This document shows, piece after piece, positions 18,455-27,219 of a stretch of DNA of 59,364 nt. Numbering within the stretch: position 1 is the stretch's first letter; each line of letters opens with the position of its first letter. Source of the DNA: Bacteroidota bacterium (GTDB lineage: Bacteria > Bacteroidota > Bacteroidia > Bacteroidales > Paludibacteraceae); assembly GCA_017860345.1 (NCBI GenBank), contig JAFNAV010000011.1, positions 1 to 59,364 of the forward strand. The letters are read 5' to 3'. A model generated the notes under the pieces. The model did not search any database. It worked only from the letters and a program-made list of their open reading frames with translations, and was not told the DNA's origin. The translations under genes were made by a program, and so were the position numbers.

Positions 18455-18749
18455 GGTTATGTTCTCTTCCTTTTTTATGATACTAACTGCTTATAGGTGT
18501 AAATTGTTTTTCGTTGGCAGAGAAAAAAATCAATATAAATATATTCTGTTGTATATCAGCTGTATGCGTTAGCTTGCAAAATGTTTATATTGCTCTCCAT
18601 TTTGTAATTTTAAAACTAATCCTTCAGTATTATTTATAACAAAGATAAGCAAATATACCTTTTCTAAATAATATATATTCATTTATTTAGCTTCTTGTTT
18701 GTTACAGTATATTGAGCTACTATATAATTAAAATACCATTTTTTAGCTA
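18455..18749. other. AT-rich intergenic region upstream of the ABC exporter pair
   Basis: No coding frame was found. On the minus strand 18650-18657 reads TATATTTG, a perfect TAnnTTTG -7 box about 195 bases before the exporter start, which would give a long leader. No clear -33 partner is seen. Confidence 0.4.
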
Positions 18750-18788
18750 CAAAAATACAGGGAGAGTAATTTATAATTACTCTCCCTG
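18750..18788 (-). terminator. Terminator of the outer-membrane beta-barrel gene
   Basis: A 13-bp perfect stem (18758-18770 with 18776-18788) has a 5-base loop. It is followed on the minus strand by a T-rich stretch. Confidence 0.85.
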
Positions 18789-18840
18789 ACTTGTCTAATT
18801 AAAATTATTATGGAGGTTAATAGTTAAGGTTTATTTGTAG

Positions 18841-19407
18841 TTATTTTTTCCATTTACCACCACCAAGGTAGAAACCTATAGTAATAGCTAAATAGCTATT
18901 TGAAACCTTTGTTGTAGTTCCTCCAAGTATGGCTTGTACTTCTGTCTTTGGGATAAGATTATATTCAACACCAAAACGGAGTTTAGATAATTCAAATCCG
19001 GCAGTAATTAAACCTCCGAATTTACCAGCACCGCCCACTGAGGTATCGTCATCACTCATACTAATCTTGCCAAGAGCATAATAACCCATTCCGGCACCTA
19101 CAAAAGGGGCAAAAGAGCTTGATCCGTTGTTAAAATAGTAGTTGAAAGTGCCAAGATAACATGCGTTAGCCGAAAGTTCAGCGGACTCTTCTCCAACTGT
19201 TTTTGCCATAATAGCAGATCCATAGCGTATTCCGGCATTCATATTGTCAGTAATATTGTATGCCAGATTTAAATCGTAACAAAAGCCACCACCGCCTTTC
19301 GGAAGACTAAAGCCAACATCCAGACCACCACGAATTTTACCTGCTTCTTGAGCACTTAGTGTGAAAGCAAACAAGAGAACTGAGACAATTAAAAAAACTT
19401 TTTTCAT
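18841..19407 (-). CDS. Small outer-membrane beta-barrel protein (porin/OmpX-like)
   Basis: A signal peptide (residues 1-19, ending LSAQ) is followed by alternating amphipathic strands rich in Gly, Tyr and Phe: LDVGFSLPKGG, YNITDNMNAGIRYGS, TFNYYFNN, FAPFVGAGMGYYALG, and a final SYLAITIGFYLGGG. The length of 188 residues suits an eight-stranded barrel. The C-terminus lacks the classical terminal Phe and ends in a basic tail. No enzymatic function is visible. Its upstream region holds two families of direct repeats (19440-19483 and 19606-19655), which suggests tight regulation. Confidence 0.8.
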   Translation of the reverse strand: MKKVFLIVSVLLFAFTLSAQEAGKIRGGLDVGFSLPKGGGGFCYDLNLAYNITDNMNAGIRYGSAIMAKTVGEESAELSANACYLGTFNYYFNNGSSSFAPFVGAGMGYYALGKISMSDDDTSVGGAGKFGGLITAGFELSKLRFGVEYNLIPKTEVQAILGGTTTKVSNSYLAITIGFYLGGGKWKK

Positions 19408-19439
19408 AATTTTTTGTATTTAAATTTTTATCTACTCTT

Positions 19440-19483
19440 AAGGATTTTCGATATACTCCCCTTACTCTTTAACAAGGATTTTC
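19440..19483. repeat. Imperfect 34-base direct repeat in the leader of the beta-barrel gene
   Basis: AAGGATTTTC occurs at 19440-19449 and 19474-19483. Both copies are preceded by TACTCTT and followed by a TA-rich piece and ACTCCC, so a unit of about 34 bases is imperfectly duplicated. Confidence 0.45.
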
Positions 19484-19605
19484 AGGTAACTCCCATTTTA
19501 TTGAAACAAATATTATTACTATTTACAATTCAAAAAATTATAATAGTCAATAAATTTTCAACTGCTAAATTATATATAAATGAAAGAACTTTCAAAAATA
19601 ATCAG

Positions 19606-19655
19606 GGTACATTTAGGGTACAGAATTTGAGATTTCGAGGTACATTTAGGGTACA
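19606..19655. promoter_or_regulatory. Paired direct repeats, likely an operator
   Basis: A 17-base sequence, GGTACATTTAGGGTACA, occurs identically at 19606-19622 and 19639-19655, 33 bases apart. Each copy itself holds two GGTACA half-sites 11 bases apart. The helical-turn spacing points to a protein-binding array. It lies about 200 bases upstream of the beta-barrel gene and about 280 upstream of the GIN-domain gene. Confidence 0.5.
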
Positions 19656-19932
19656 TGCGGTTTTTAATATTAAAATTTAAGATAAATAAATGTTTTTCTT
19701 ATCTTGGGATGTCTTTTTAAAGTTGGTTATATTTTAAAATTGTGAGTAATTGCATATTTACTTTATCTGACTTCAAAGCTGTTTTTTTTCGGAATTATAT
19801 CTGCAAATACGCATAAAAAGTTAAATCTTGTTATTTCTAATGCAATTTTATGATTTACTACTTGTTTGAATGTAATAAACAACCTTATTAAGCGTCATAT
19901 AATAAAAGTGAATCATTAAAAAATAATAAATT

Positions 19933-20649
19933 ATGAAATCGAAGTTTTTAATCCTTTCTTGTTTTCTTACGCTATTTCTGTATAATCATGTTAACGCAGC
20001 GAGTATCAATGGCTCGGGTAAAATGATGACTCGGGTTGTTAAAGTGGCTGATTTTAATGCCATAGTGTTAACTTCATCGGCCGATGTAGAAATAAGTCGT
20101 GGTAATACATACTCGGTAGTGCTTACCGATTATGAGAATCTGATAGATGCACATGCTTTTAGACGCGAAGGAGATGTACTCAGAATAGGTGTAAAGCCCA
20201 ATATCTCAATTCGCAATAGCAAAGCAAGAATTAAGATAACTGTGCCAGGACCTTTGTATTCGGTAAAAATAACAGGTAGTGGCGATGTGGTTGTGAAAAA
20301 ATTAAATACCCTGAAAGAACTCGCTATTTCGGGCAGTGGCGATATAAAACTACCTACTGGTGAGCATTATAATAATTTGAATATCAGTGTATCGGGTAGT
20401 GGCGATGTAGAAGTGAACGGAAGTGCGCGCAATACGATGGTATCGCTTAAAGGTAGTGGTGATGTTGATTTGGGAAATCTAAAGTCAGAAAGTGTTGATT
20501 GCCAAATTGTTGGTAGCGGCGATGTTGATGTGTATGTTTTGAAAAAACTCAAAGTATCAATAGCCGGTAGCGGTGATGTGGTGTATTACGGCAATCCGCA
20601 ACATGTTGAAAAAATAATTAGGGGTAGCGGTACGGTGAGAGCTAAATAA
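19933..20649 (+). CDS. Secreted GIN-domain (DUF2807, putative autotransporter adhesin head-like) protein
   Basis: A signal peptide (1-22, ending VNA) is followed by strands each closing with Gly-Ser-Gly-Asp-Val/Ile: SGKMMTRVVKVADFNAIV, then GSGDVVV, GSGDIKL, GSGDVEV, GSGDVDL, GSGDVDV, GSGDVVY and a last GSGTV. These recur every ~17-23 residues and form a right-handed beta-helix-like stack. This matches the GIN domain widely found in Bacteroidetes periplasmic or surface proteins of unknown function. It is a single-gene unit ended by a strong hairpin. Confidence 0.85.
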   Translation: MKSKFLILSCFLTLFLYNHVNAASINGSGKMMTRVVKVADFNAIVLTSSADVEISRGNTYSVVLTDYENLIDAHAFRREGDVLRIGVKPNISIRNSKARIKITVPGPLYSVKITGSGDVVVKKLNTLKELAISGSGDIKLPTGEHYNNLNISVSGSGDVEVNGSARNTMVSLKGSGDVDLGNLKSESVDCQIVGSGDVDVYVLKKLKVSIAGSGDVVYYGNPQHVEKIIRGSGTVRAK

Positions 20650-20663
20650 ATAGTTTATTTTTG

Positions 20664-20714
20664 AAAAAATCAGGGTGTCCGGGAAATTAAACTTCCGTAC
20701 ACCCTGATTTTTTT
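20664..20714. terminator. Bidirectional terminator between the GIN-domain and OsmC genes
   Basis: An 11-bp outer stem (AATCAGGGTGT with ACACCCTGATT) and a partly paired inner part are flanked by A and T runs, so it serves both convergent genes. Confidence 0.85.
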
Positions 20715-20735
20715 AAGGCGTTATCAATAAAAAAA

Positions 20736-21161
20736 CTATGCCTCAATAATTTTAATCTCAGAGCTAACTTCAATGGCTTTGCGGTAAAGAGCGCCTACAC
20801 CGCAATATGTTTCTTCGGACATTCTGACTGCCTTTTCAAGCTTATCCAACGGTAAGTTTTTGCCCGTAAATGTGTATATCACATGCATTTTGTTGTAGTG
20901 CTTCGGATGTTCTTCGGTAACATCGCCTTGCACTTCAATGTCAACGGCTTTAAAATCGACCCGCATTTTCTGCAATATCGAAACCACATCCATACCAGTG
21001 CAACCGCTCAGCGATACTAATTGCAGTTTTTTGGGTCCGGGACCAGAGTTTTCTCCACCGGCTTCCACTGGCGCATCCATAGTTATTTTATGACCGTTAA
21101 TGTCCGATTCAAAGGCCATTCCACCTTTCCAACTTGTTTTAATTGAATGTTTTTCTCCCAT
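20736..21161 (-). CDS. OsmC/Ohr family protein (peroxide-reducing or YhfA-like)
   Basis: The 141-residue OsmC fold carries the two characteristic cysteines, C54 in LSGCTGMDV and C120 in EETYCGVGAL, which in Ohr/OsmC proteins reduce organic hydroperoxides. The N-terminal GGENSGPGPKKLQL block is typical of the YhfA-like branch. I start it at the ATG 21161; an in-frame TTG four codons upstream is less likely. It stands alone with its terminator shared with the GIN-domain gene. Confidence 0.88.
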   Translation of the reverse strand: MGEKHSIKTSWKGGMAFESDINGHKITMDAPVEAGGENSGPGPKKLQLVSLSGCTGMDVVSILQKMRVDFKAVDIEVQGDVTEEHPKHYNKMHVIYTFTGKNLPLDKLEKAVRMSEETYCGVGALYRKAIEVSSEIKIIEA

Positions 21162-21510
21162 TTTTTGAATCAATTATATTTAATTTTTTTATTGCATAAT
21201 GTTATCTTATGTTTTCTAACATTTTTGCTTTATCATTGTTCATGAAATGAGATAATCTTTTTACTGCTTATCTTTTTTTAGGTTAGGTTGAGTAGAAATT
21301 AATGTGCAATAGTTTAATGGTTAATATGTTAATGCTAATGTCATGTGCGGTTTTACACGTTACAATGCCGAAAAAAATTAGCTTGCTACGCCTGTTGAAA
21401 TGTGCAGTTCCATTTTTTTTGAAAAAATAATTTTCCGGTTAATTTATGTTTATGCAACAAAATAATATAGAAGTATTTACTATTTTTGTAAAAACAAAAA
21501 GTATCACTAT
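21162..21510. other. Intergenic region between divergent osmC-like and aminopeptidase P genes
   Basis: This is an AT-rich spacer without a credible coding frame. A -7 box TATTTTTG at 21481-21488 lies 22 bases before the aminopeptidase start. Nothing else structured was seen. Confidence 0.4.
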
Positions 21511-23295
21511 ATGTCAGAAATTAAAGAAAGAGTTGCTTTGCTACGCGAAGCTATGAAAGTGGCCGGAGTTTCGGCTTATATAGTACCCGGAACCGATCCG
21601 CATGCCAGCGAATATATAGCCGGTTACTGGAAAGAACGGCAGTGGATTTCGGGCTTTACAGGTTCGGCAGGCACAGCTGCGCTAACTTTGGATAAGGCCG
21701 GTTTGTGGACAGATTCACGGTATTTTTTGCAAGGAGCAGCTGAGCTCGAAGGTACCGGATATGAGCTGATGAAGATGGGTTTGCCCGAAACGCCCGATAT
21801 GCTGAGCTGGATATGTTCAGAACTTAAAAGTGGCGATAAAGTAGGAGTAAATGCTCAGATGTTTTCGGTAAATGCTTTTGCAGGCATGAAAGCTGAATTT
21901 GCTCAGTTTGGTATAGAAGTACTGTCGGTGGACTTACCGGCGCAGGTATGGACTGATCGTCCGGCATTGCCTAAAGATCCTTTTTTCGTTTTTGGAACGC
22001 AATATACAGGCAAATCGGCTACCGAAAAGCTTACAGAACTAAGAGCCGAGCTTAAGAAATTACGTGTTGGCACTTTTATATTATCGGCTCTCGATGATAT
22101 TGCCTGGTTATTCAATATCCGAGGGAAAGATGTAAGTTACAATCCGGTAGTTATATCTTATGCGCTGGTAGAGCAGGAGCGAGCTACTCTGTTTTTGGAC
22201 TCGGATAAGCTGACCGACGAAACCAAAGCGTACCTTGCATCGGAACATATAACTATAGCCGGTTACAACGATATTTATAAAGCCATAGCCGCTGTAGATG
22301 TCGCTGCAGGTGTGTTGATTGACGGAACCAAGCTGAATCAGTCGCTCTACGAGGCGCTACCTGCCGGTTGCGTAGTGCGTAATACGATGTCGCCGGTGTT
22401 TAAAATGAAAAGCCTTAAAAATGAGGTTGAAATGGCTGGTGTACGCAGAGCTATGATAAAAGATGGCGTGGCTCTGACCCGCTTTTTCATGTGGCTGGAA
22501 GAGCACGTGAAATCAGGCAAGCTAACCGAAATGTCGGTAGATAAAAAGTTATATGAATTCCGTAGCAGTCAGGAAGGATTTATGGGCGAAAGTTTCGGAA
22601 CCATTGCCGGTTATGCAGCACATGGCGCCATTGTACATTATGGTGCAAGCCCCGATACTGATGCAACTTTAAAACCGGAAGGTATTTTTCTGCTCGACTC
22701 GGGCGGACAATATCTGGATGGTACAACAGATATAACCCGGACGGTAGCTTTGGGAGCGCCTACTATTCAGCAAAAAATTGATTTTACACTGGTGCTTAAG
22801 GGTCATATAGCGTTAGCCACAGCCCAGTTTCCTGTTGGCACACGCGGTTCTCAGCTTGATATACTGGCGCGTAAAGCCATGTGGGACAGAGGGCTGAACT
22901 ATGGACACGGAACAGGTCACGGTGTAGGACATTTTCTGAATGTACATGAGGGGCCGCAAAATATCCGTATGGACGAAAATCCGGTGACATTGCAACCCGG
23001 TATGTTTATGTCGAACGAACCGGGCCTCTACCGCGAGGGACAGTATGGCATACGTACCGAAAACCTGATTTATGTAGTTCAGGCCGACAAAACTTCTTTC
23101 GGACAATTCCTGAAGTTTGAAACTATAACGCTTTTCCCTATCGACCAACTGCTTGTTGACGATGAGCTGCTTACCGAGGCCGAGATAGACTGGTTGAATG
23201 CGTACCACAAAAAGGTGTACGATACACTATCGCCACATTTGGACGGTGATGAACGGGAATGGTTGCTACGCAAATGCTCTTTTCTGAAAAAATAA
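21511..23295 (+). CDS. Xaa-Pro aminopeptidase (aminopeptidase P, M24B family)
   Basis: It removes N-terminal residues ahead of proline in the cytoplasm. The protein has the long three-domain form (594 residues): two creatinase-like N-terminal domains and a C-terminal pita-bread domain. The dimetal ligands are visible: Asp residues in LLDSGGQYLDGTTDITRT, His in GTGHGVGHFLNVHEG, Glu in MSNEPGLYREGQYGIRTEN, and the final Glu in that same block. queF begins at the base right after the stop codon, so the two are translationally adjacent. Confidence 0.95.
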   Translation: MSEIKERVALLREAMKVAGVSAYIVPGTDPHASEYIAGYWKERQWISGFTGSAGTAALTLDKAGLWTDSRYFLQGAAELEGTGYELMKMGLPETPDMLSWICSELKSGDKVGVNAQMFSVNAFAGMKAEFAQFGIEVLSVDLPAQVWTDRPALPKDPFFVFGTQYTGKSATEKLTELRAELKKLRVGTFILSALDDIAWLFNIRGKDVSYNPVVISYALVEQERATLFLDSDKLTDETKAYLASEHITIAGYNDIYKAIAAVDVAAGVLIDGTKLNQSLYEALPAGCVVRNTMSPVFKMKSLKNEVEMAGVRRAMIKDGVALTRFFMWLEEHVKSGKLTEMSVDKKLYEFRSSQEGFMGESFGTIAGYAAHGAIVHYGASPDTDATLKPEGIFLLDSGGQYLDGTTDITRTVALGAPTIQQKIDFTLVLKGHIALATAQFPVGTRGSQLDILARKAMWDRGLNYGHGTGHGVGHFLNVHEGPQNIRMDENPVTLQPGMFMSNEPGLYREGQYGIRTENLIYVVQADKTSFGQFLKFETITLFPIDQLLVDDELLTEAEIDWLNAYHKKVYDTLSPHLDGDEREWLLRKCSFLKK

Positions 23296-24201
23296 ATGGA
23301 ATTTAATCTTAACGAATCATTACTTGGCAAAAAAGCATCGACACCTGAACGGTACGATGCTTCTTTGCTTTTCAGCATTCCGCGGTCGGAAAACCGTATC
23401 AAATACGACCTCTACGATAATAACCTGCCATTTACAGGCTATGATGTATGGAACTGCTACGAAGTATCATTCCTGACTGATAATGGTTTGCCGGTGGCAG
23501 GTATGCTGAAACTGGCTTATCCGGCAGCGAGTACATACATGGTGGAGTCAAAATCGTTGAAGCTGTATCTGAATTCTTTCAATATGGAGCGGTTAGGAGC
23601 AACTATTGAGCAAGCCCAAAACGAATTTATTTCTATTGTACAAACCGATTTAAGAAATCTGCTCCAAACAGAAGCTGTAGAGGCTCAATTATTTACTGAA
23701 GGTGAAGGTAGTGGGGTTGTGAAGCCATTTGCCGATTCAGAATATAAAACGCTGGTTGAATTGGTGGATACTCAGGAGTTGTTGAGTTGGAAGTTCCGGC
23801 ATTTTTACGAAACACCAGAGCTGTTGGCGGGTACAGAAACCTCTGTTATCCATACTTACGCATTCAGGACAGATATGTTACGTTCTAATTGCCGGGTGAC
23901 AAATCAGCCGGACTGGGGCGATTTGTTTGTGAAAATGGAAACCAGATACGACGTTGATATGATATCGGTTATAAAATATCTTGTGTCGTTTAGGAAAGAA
24001 AATCATTTTCACGAAGAGGTAGTCGAGATGATTTATAAGCGGTTTCAGGATAAATTTAAACCCGGTAAACTAATGGTTGCAGCCATGTATACCCGTCGTG
24101 GGGGCATTGATATAAACCCGGTAAGATCGAACGATTTAACCTGGATTAAGCCGGCATTTACCGATATCAACCTACGGATGCAAAAAACTCTGCGTCAGTA
24201 A
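23296..24201 (+). CDS. queF: NADPH-dependent 7-cyano-7-deazaguanine reductase (QueF, long form)
   Basis: QueF reduces preQ0 to preQ1 in queuosine tRNA-modification synthesis. The 301-residue length and two tandem T-fold halves match the bimodular (E. coli-type) form. The N-terminal half carries ESKSLKLYLNSFN, the QueF motif for NADPH binding. The C-terminal half carries SNCRVTNQPDWGD with the catalytic Cys199 and Asp206. No other queuosine gene is nearby. It directly abuts the aminopeptidase gene. Confidence 0.96.
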   Translation: MEFNLNESLLGKKASTPERYDASLLFSIPRSENRIKYDLYDNNLPFTGYDVWNCYEVSFLTDNGLPVAGMLKLAYPAASTYMVESKSLKLYLNSFNMERLGATIEQAQNEFISIVQTDLRNLLQTEAVEAQLFTEGEGSGVVKPFADSEYKTLVELVDTQELLSWKFRHFYETPELLAGTETSVIHTYAFRTDMLRSNCRVTNQPDWGDLFVKMETRYDVDMISVIKYLVSFRKENHFHEEVVEMIYKRFQDKFKPGKLMVAAMYTRRGGIDINPVRSNDLTWIKPAFTDINLRMQKTLRQ

Positions 24202-24267
24202 GAGTCTGATATTCTATGGTTTTGTCATTAAAAGAAATAAATTTACCATTAATAAAGCCATAAGGCT

Positions 24268-24297
24268 TGTAAAATCGAAAAAAGAATGTAACTTTGC
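24268..24297 (+). promoter_or_regulatory. Promoter of tRNA-Leu
   Basis: TTG at 24268-24270 and TAACTTTG at 24290-24297, 19 bases apart, match the Bacteroidetes consensus and lie 19 bases before the mature tRNA. Confidence 0.7.
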
Positions 24298-24316
24298 ACC
24301 CGCAAATACGCACTGA

Positions 24317-24398
24317 GCGGCTGTGGCGTAATTGGTAGCCGCGCCAGACTTAGGATCTGGTGCCGAGAGGCGTGGGGGTTCGAGTCCCTTCAGCCGCA
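24317..24398 (+). tRNA. tRNA-Leu (anticodon UAG)
   Basis: The acceptor stem GCGGCTG (24317-24323) pairs with CAGCCGC (24391-24397) and the discriminator base is A. The anticodon stem CCAGA/TCTGG holds the loop CTTAGGA with anticodon TAG. The long variable arm (TGCCGAGAGGCGT) marks a class II tRNA, and the T arm reads GGGTTCGAGTCCC. The 3' CCA is not encoded. Confidence 0.97.
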
Positions 24399-24407
24399 CA
24401 AAACATT

Positions 24408-24454
24408 AAATCCCTGTTATTAGTTTAAAAAAACTATTGACAGGGATTTTTTTT
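24408..24454 (+). terminator. Terminator after tRNA-Leu
   Basis: A 10-bp stem (AAATCCCTGT with ACAGGGATTT) encloses a second inner pairing (AGTTT with AAACT) and is followed by a T run. Confidence 0.88.
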
Positions 24455-24557
24455 ATAAAATAATCTTCACAGGTCTTTCACGGCTTAGTCACTTCTTCTT
24501 CACTGTTCTGTAAAGTCAGAGTAGTTAGTTTGCAGCAGAAATTTTAAAGCAGTTTTT

Positions 24558-25475
24558 ATGATTAAAAATCTACTTTTTATATTTATGCTACTACATTTAT
24601 TTCCTCTCACTACCAATTCGCAAACAACCCTGAAAGTCGCACCTCCAGCTGACAGTACATCGCTGAAAATATTAAGCTGGAATATCTACATGTTGCCTTA
24701 TCTGGGTATGGTTAATGGTAACGAAAACAGAGCTAAAGCAATAGCCGAAAAATTGATAGATTCTGATTATCAGATTATAGTTTTTCAGGAAGCTTTTACC
24801 AAAAAAAGCCGTAGGGTTCTTTCCCGCAGATTAAAAGGGGCTTATCCGTATCAGTATGGTCCGGCCAATAAGGGAAAACTACTATCGCTAATGACAAACA
24901 GCGGGTTATGGGTGGTAAGCAAAATTCCTCTCACCGAGTTAGGTCAAATAAGATTTTCGTTAAGCCGTGGGTTTGATATGATAGCCCGCAAGGGGGCAGT
25001 ACTTTTTGAAGGCGATTTTCAGGGACGGTCGTTCCAGATATTGGCCACGCATTTGCAAGCCGAAGGAGAGCCTGTGCTGCGTCGTAAACAATGCCGCGAG
25101 ATTAAAGATAAGTTGCTTAACCGATATTTCAGGGCAGAGACCCCTCAGTTTATTTGCGGTGATTTTAATATAGACATGCACGACAACGATAATTATAACG
25201 CCATGCTTACCACGCTGGAAGCTCAAAACGGCGACATAAGCGGAGATATAAAATTTACCTACGACGAGGTCGACAATACGTTGGTAAGCAAATCGCCCGG
25301 AAGAAAGCGGGTTATTGACTATATTCTGGTTCGGAACGAGAAATGGGTTGACCGTATCGAAAGAAAGATAAATACCTTTTATGAAAAAATCGGACAAAGT
25401 TACACGAACCTGTCCGATCATTATGCTATGGAAGCTACTATCAATTTTTTTGAAAATAAGCCCAAATATCAATAA
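24558..25475 (+). CDS. Secreted endonuclease/exonuclease/phosphatase-fold enzyme, sphingomyelinase C-like
   Basis: A signal peptide (1-21) precedes a DNase I-like metal-dependent phosphodiesterase fold. Expected residues are present: Asn in LSWNIYML, Glu in VFQEAF, ICGDFNID, and the terminal SDHYAM with the catalytic His. The spacing and the segments RGFDMIARKGAV and ATHLQAEGE resemble bacterial neutral sphingomyelinases more than nucleases, so the product may cleave phospholipid headgroups outside the cytoplasm. The family is certain; the substrate is inferred. It stands alone downstream of tRNA-Leu and converges with the DUF4301 gene (26-base gap). Confidence 0.8.
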   Translation: MIKNLLFIFMLLHLFPLTTNSQTTLKVAPPADSTSLKILSWNIYMLPYLGMVNGNENRAKAIAEKLIDSDYQIIVFQEAFTKKSRRVLSRRLKGAYPYQYGPANKGKLLSLMTNSGLWVVSKIPLTELGQIRFSLSRGFDMIARKGAVLFEGDFQGRSFQILATHLQAEGEPVLRRKQCREIKDKLLNRYFRAETPQFICGDFNIDMHDNDNYNAMLTTLEAQNGDISGDIKFTYDEVDNTLVSKSPGRKRVIDYILVRNEKWVDRIERKINTFYEKIGQSYTNLSDHYAMEATINFFENKPKYQ

Positions 25476-25501
25476 CTTTTAAGCGCGGCGTATTCCCGTC
25501 A

Positions 25502-27016
25502 TTACTGGTGTTGCGGGCGTAGGAGGTCATTTACCGTTTTTACCGGATTAAAAGTTTCTATAGGTACTTCTACAAACACCGTATTCCAGTTGCTCATGGC
25601 TCCATTCCAAAGCCCCGGAAGTTCCAGCGCTTTTAATTCTTTTCCATTTTTAGATTTGGAAGATATAAACCCGGTGTTTTTATCTACGTATTTAAGTAAA
25701 TCAAATTTTTTGCCCTGATAGTTTTTTACCGAGCATACCAAATCAACCGGATTGAAATGAGTGGATTGCATCATTTTTGCTTTTTCGGTTGGGTTGGCGA
25801 GGTCTATTTGCGAACTTTCCAGTATTTGCGGCGAGGTCGTACCATCCTGATTCACGGTAATAAAAGGGCCACCTCCCGGTTCACCAGTATTTTTTACCAT
25901 GCCACATACCCTTACAGGTCGGTTCAGTTTGCCAAACAAATATTCCCGGAGCTCGTCCTGTGATAGTTTATCGATGCCGGGACGCGTATTATTCAACTCA
26001 TTCCTACAGAAAGCCTCTATTGTTTTCAGTCTTTCAGCACTTACAGACGCATTCTCCAGTTCCTGTAAATAGCCGAAAATAGTTTTGCGCAATCCGGTAA
26101 GGTAGCCAGCCAGCGCTTTTTTATAGGTGATGGTAGGCGTTTTGAGCGAGTCGGGTACTACGTTATCAATGTTTTTGATAAAAATTATGTCGGCCTCCAG
26201 GTCGTTCAGATTTTCTATAAGAGCTCCGTGTCCACCGGGTCGGAAAATAATTTGTCCGTTTTCCCTGAAAGGTTGGTTGGCGGCATCAGCCGCAACGGTA
26301 TCTGTAGATGGTTTCTGTTCAGAAAAACTGACGTTGAACCGGCATTTATATTGTTTTTCGTAGGTCTGGAGGCAACTGTCAAGATGCTTTTCGAATAGCG
26401 CTCTATGTTCGGTCGAAACGGTGAAATGCAAATTAACTTGACCATTGTTGTTGGCATACAATGCACCCTCCACCAGATGTTCCTGCATAGGAGTTCTTTT
26501 GGCATCGGCGTAGGTGTGAAAACGAAGCAAGCCTTTGGGCAGCGCTCCGTAGTTCAGTCCGGTATTAAGCAATAAATTGGCAACAACGACTTTGAATTTT
26601 TTAGCGGCAATCAGTTCGCTTATACTTTGTCCATTATTTTTCAGGCAAGTGTCATTCAGCTCTTCATAAAAAGCAAAATGACTTATTTCTTCAAAAAATT
26701 TTATCTCGGCCGGTTTTACAGGGGTGTCAACATCACCATCCAGAAACTCAAACAAATCTTTGAACATGCGACTGGCAGCACCCGAAGCAGGCACAAACTT
26801 TAAAATTCCGGCATCGGTTTTCAGAAATTCGTTCCAGTTTTGCAACGAAGCTTCTAATTCATTCTCATCAAATATTTTAATTCCTTTACCGGGTTCAGCA
26901 GCATGAATTATCTCTAAAAAAGGGAAGCCCCGCTGAAAAGAATTTAATTGCTCCGAAATTTGTTCGGCAGAAATGCCTTTGCTTTTAAATAAAGCATAAT
27001 CATCAGGTATAAGCAT
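25502..27016 (-). CDS. DUF4301 family protein
   Basis: The 504-residue cytoplasmic protein is largely confined to Bacteroidetes. Conserved blocks include VPASGAASRMFKDLFEFL (~74-91), GLLRFHTYADAKRTPMQEHL, FRPGGHGALIENLNDLEADIIFIKNIDNVVPD and KNTGEPGGGPF. The SGAASRM and KNIDNV blocks recall nucleotide-sugar transferase folds (UDPGP-like), so nucleotidyl transfer is possible, but no activity is established. There is no signal peptide. It stands as a single minus-strand gene. Confidence 0.82.
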   Translation of the reverse strand: MLIPDDYALFKSKGISAEQISEQLNSFQRGFPFLEIIHAAEPGKGIKIFDENELEASLQNWNEFLKTDAGILKFVPASGAASRMFKDLFEFLDGDVDTPVKPAEIKFFEEISHFAFYEELNDTCLKNNGQSISELIAAKKFKVVVANLLLNTGLNYGALPKGLLRFHTYADAKRTPMQEHLVEGALYANNNGQVNLHFTVSTEHRALFEKHLDSCLQTYEKQYKCRFNVSFSEQKPSTDTVAADAANQPFRENGQIIFRPGGHGALIENLNDLEADIIFIKNIDNVVPDSLKTPTITYKKALAGYLTGLRKTIFGYLQELENASVSAERLKTIEAFCRNELNNTRPGIDKLSQDELREYLFGKLNRPVRVCGMVKNTGEPGGGPFITVNQDGTTSPQILESSQIDLANPTEKAKMMQSTHFNPVDLVCSVKNYQGKKFDLLKYVDKNTGFISSKSKNGKELKALELPGLWNGAMSNWNTVFVEVPIETFNPVKTVNDLLRPQHQ

Positions 27017-27219
27017 AAATTTTAAATAAAAAGTGTATGTTCAGAATTATATAAGTTCGATACACAAAGATAAATAAATTATTATAATAAAAAAGTGTTT
27101 ATTAAGCTGCTATATTACAGATAATATCAGGGTTGTTGGCTTATTTAGTCAAACATTACGAAGTCAATAAATACACAAATTATCGTCAGTTTTTACACAC
27201 CCAACATCAAAGTCTGGCT

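Noticed and set aside
19414..19680. 88-codon plus-strand frame
   Set aside because: It runs through the repeat-bearing upstream region of the beta-barrel gene, is very AT-rich and encodes low-complexity sequence with the operator repeats translated.
20277..20640. Direct DNA repeats (GGTAGTGGCGATGT-like) as a possible CRISPR or satellite
   Set aside because: They are in-frame codons for the GSGDV rungs of the GIN-domain protein, with irregular spacing and no spacers.
21162..21173. TTG start adding four residues to the OsmC protein
   Set aside because: An ATG four codons in gives the normal OsmC N-terminus.
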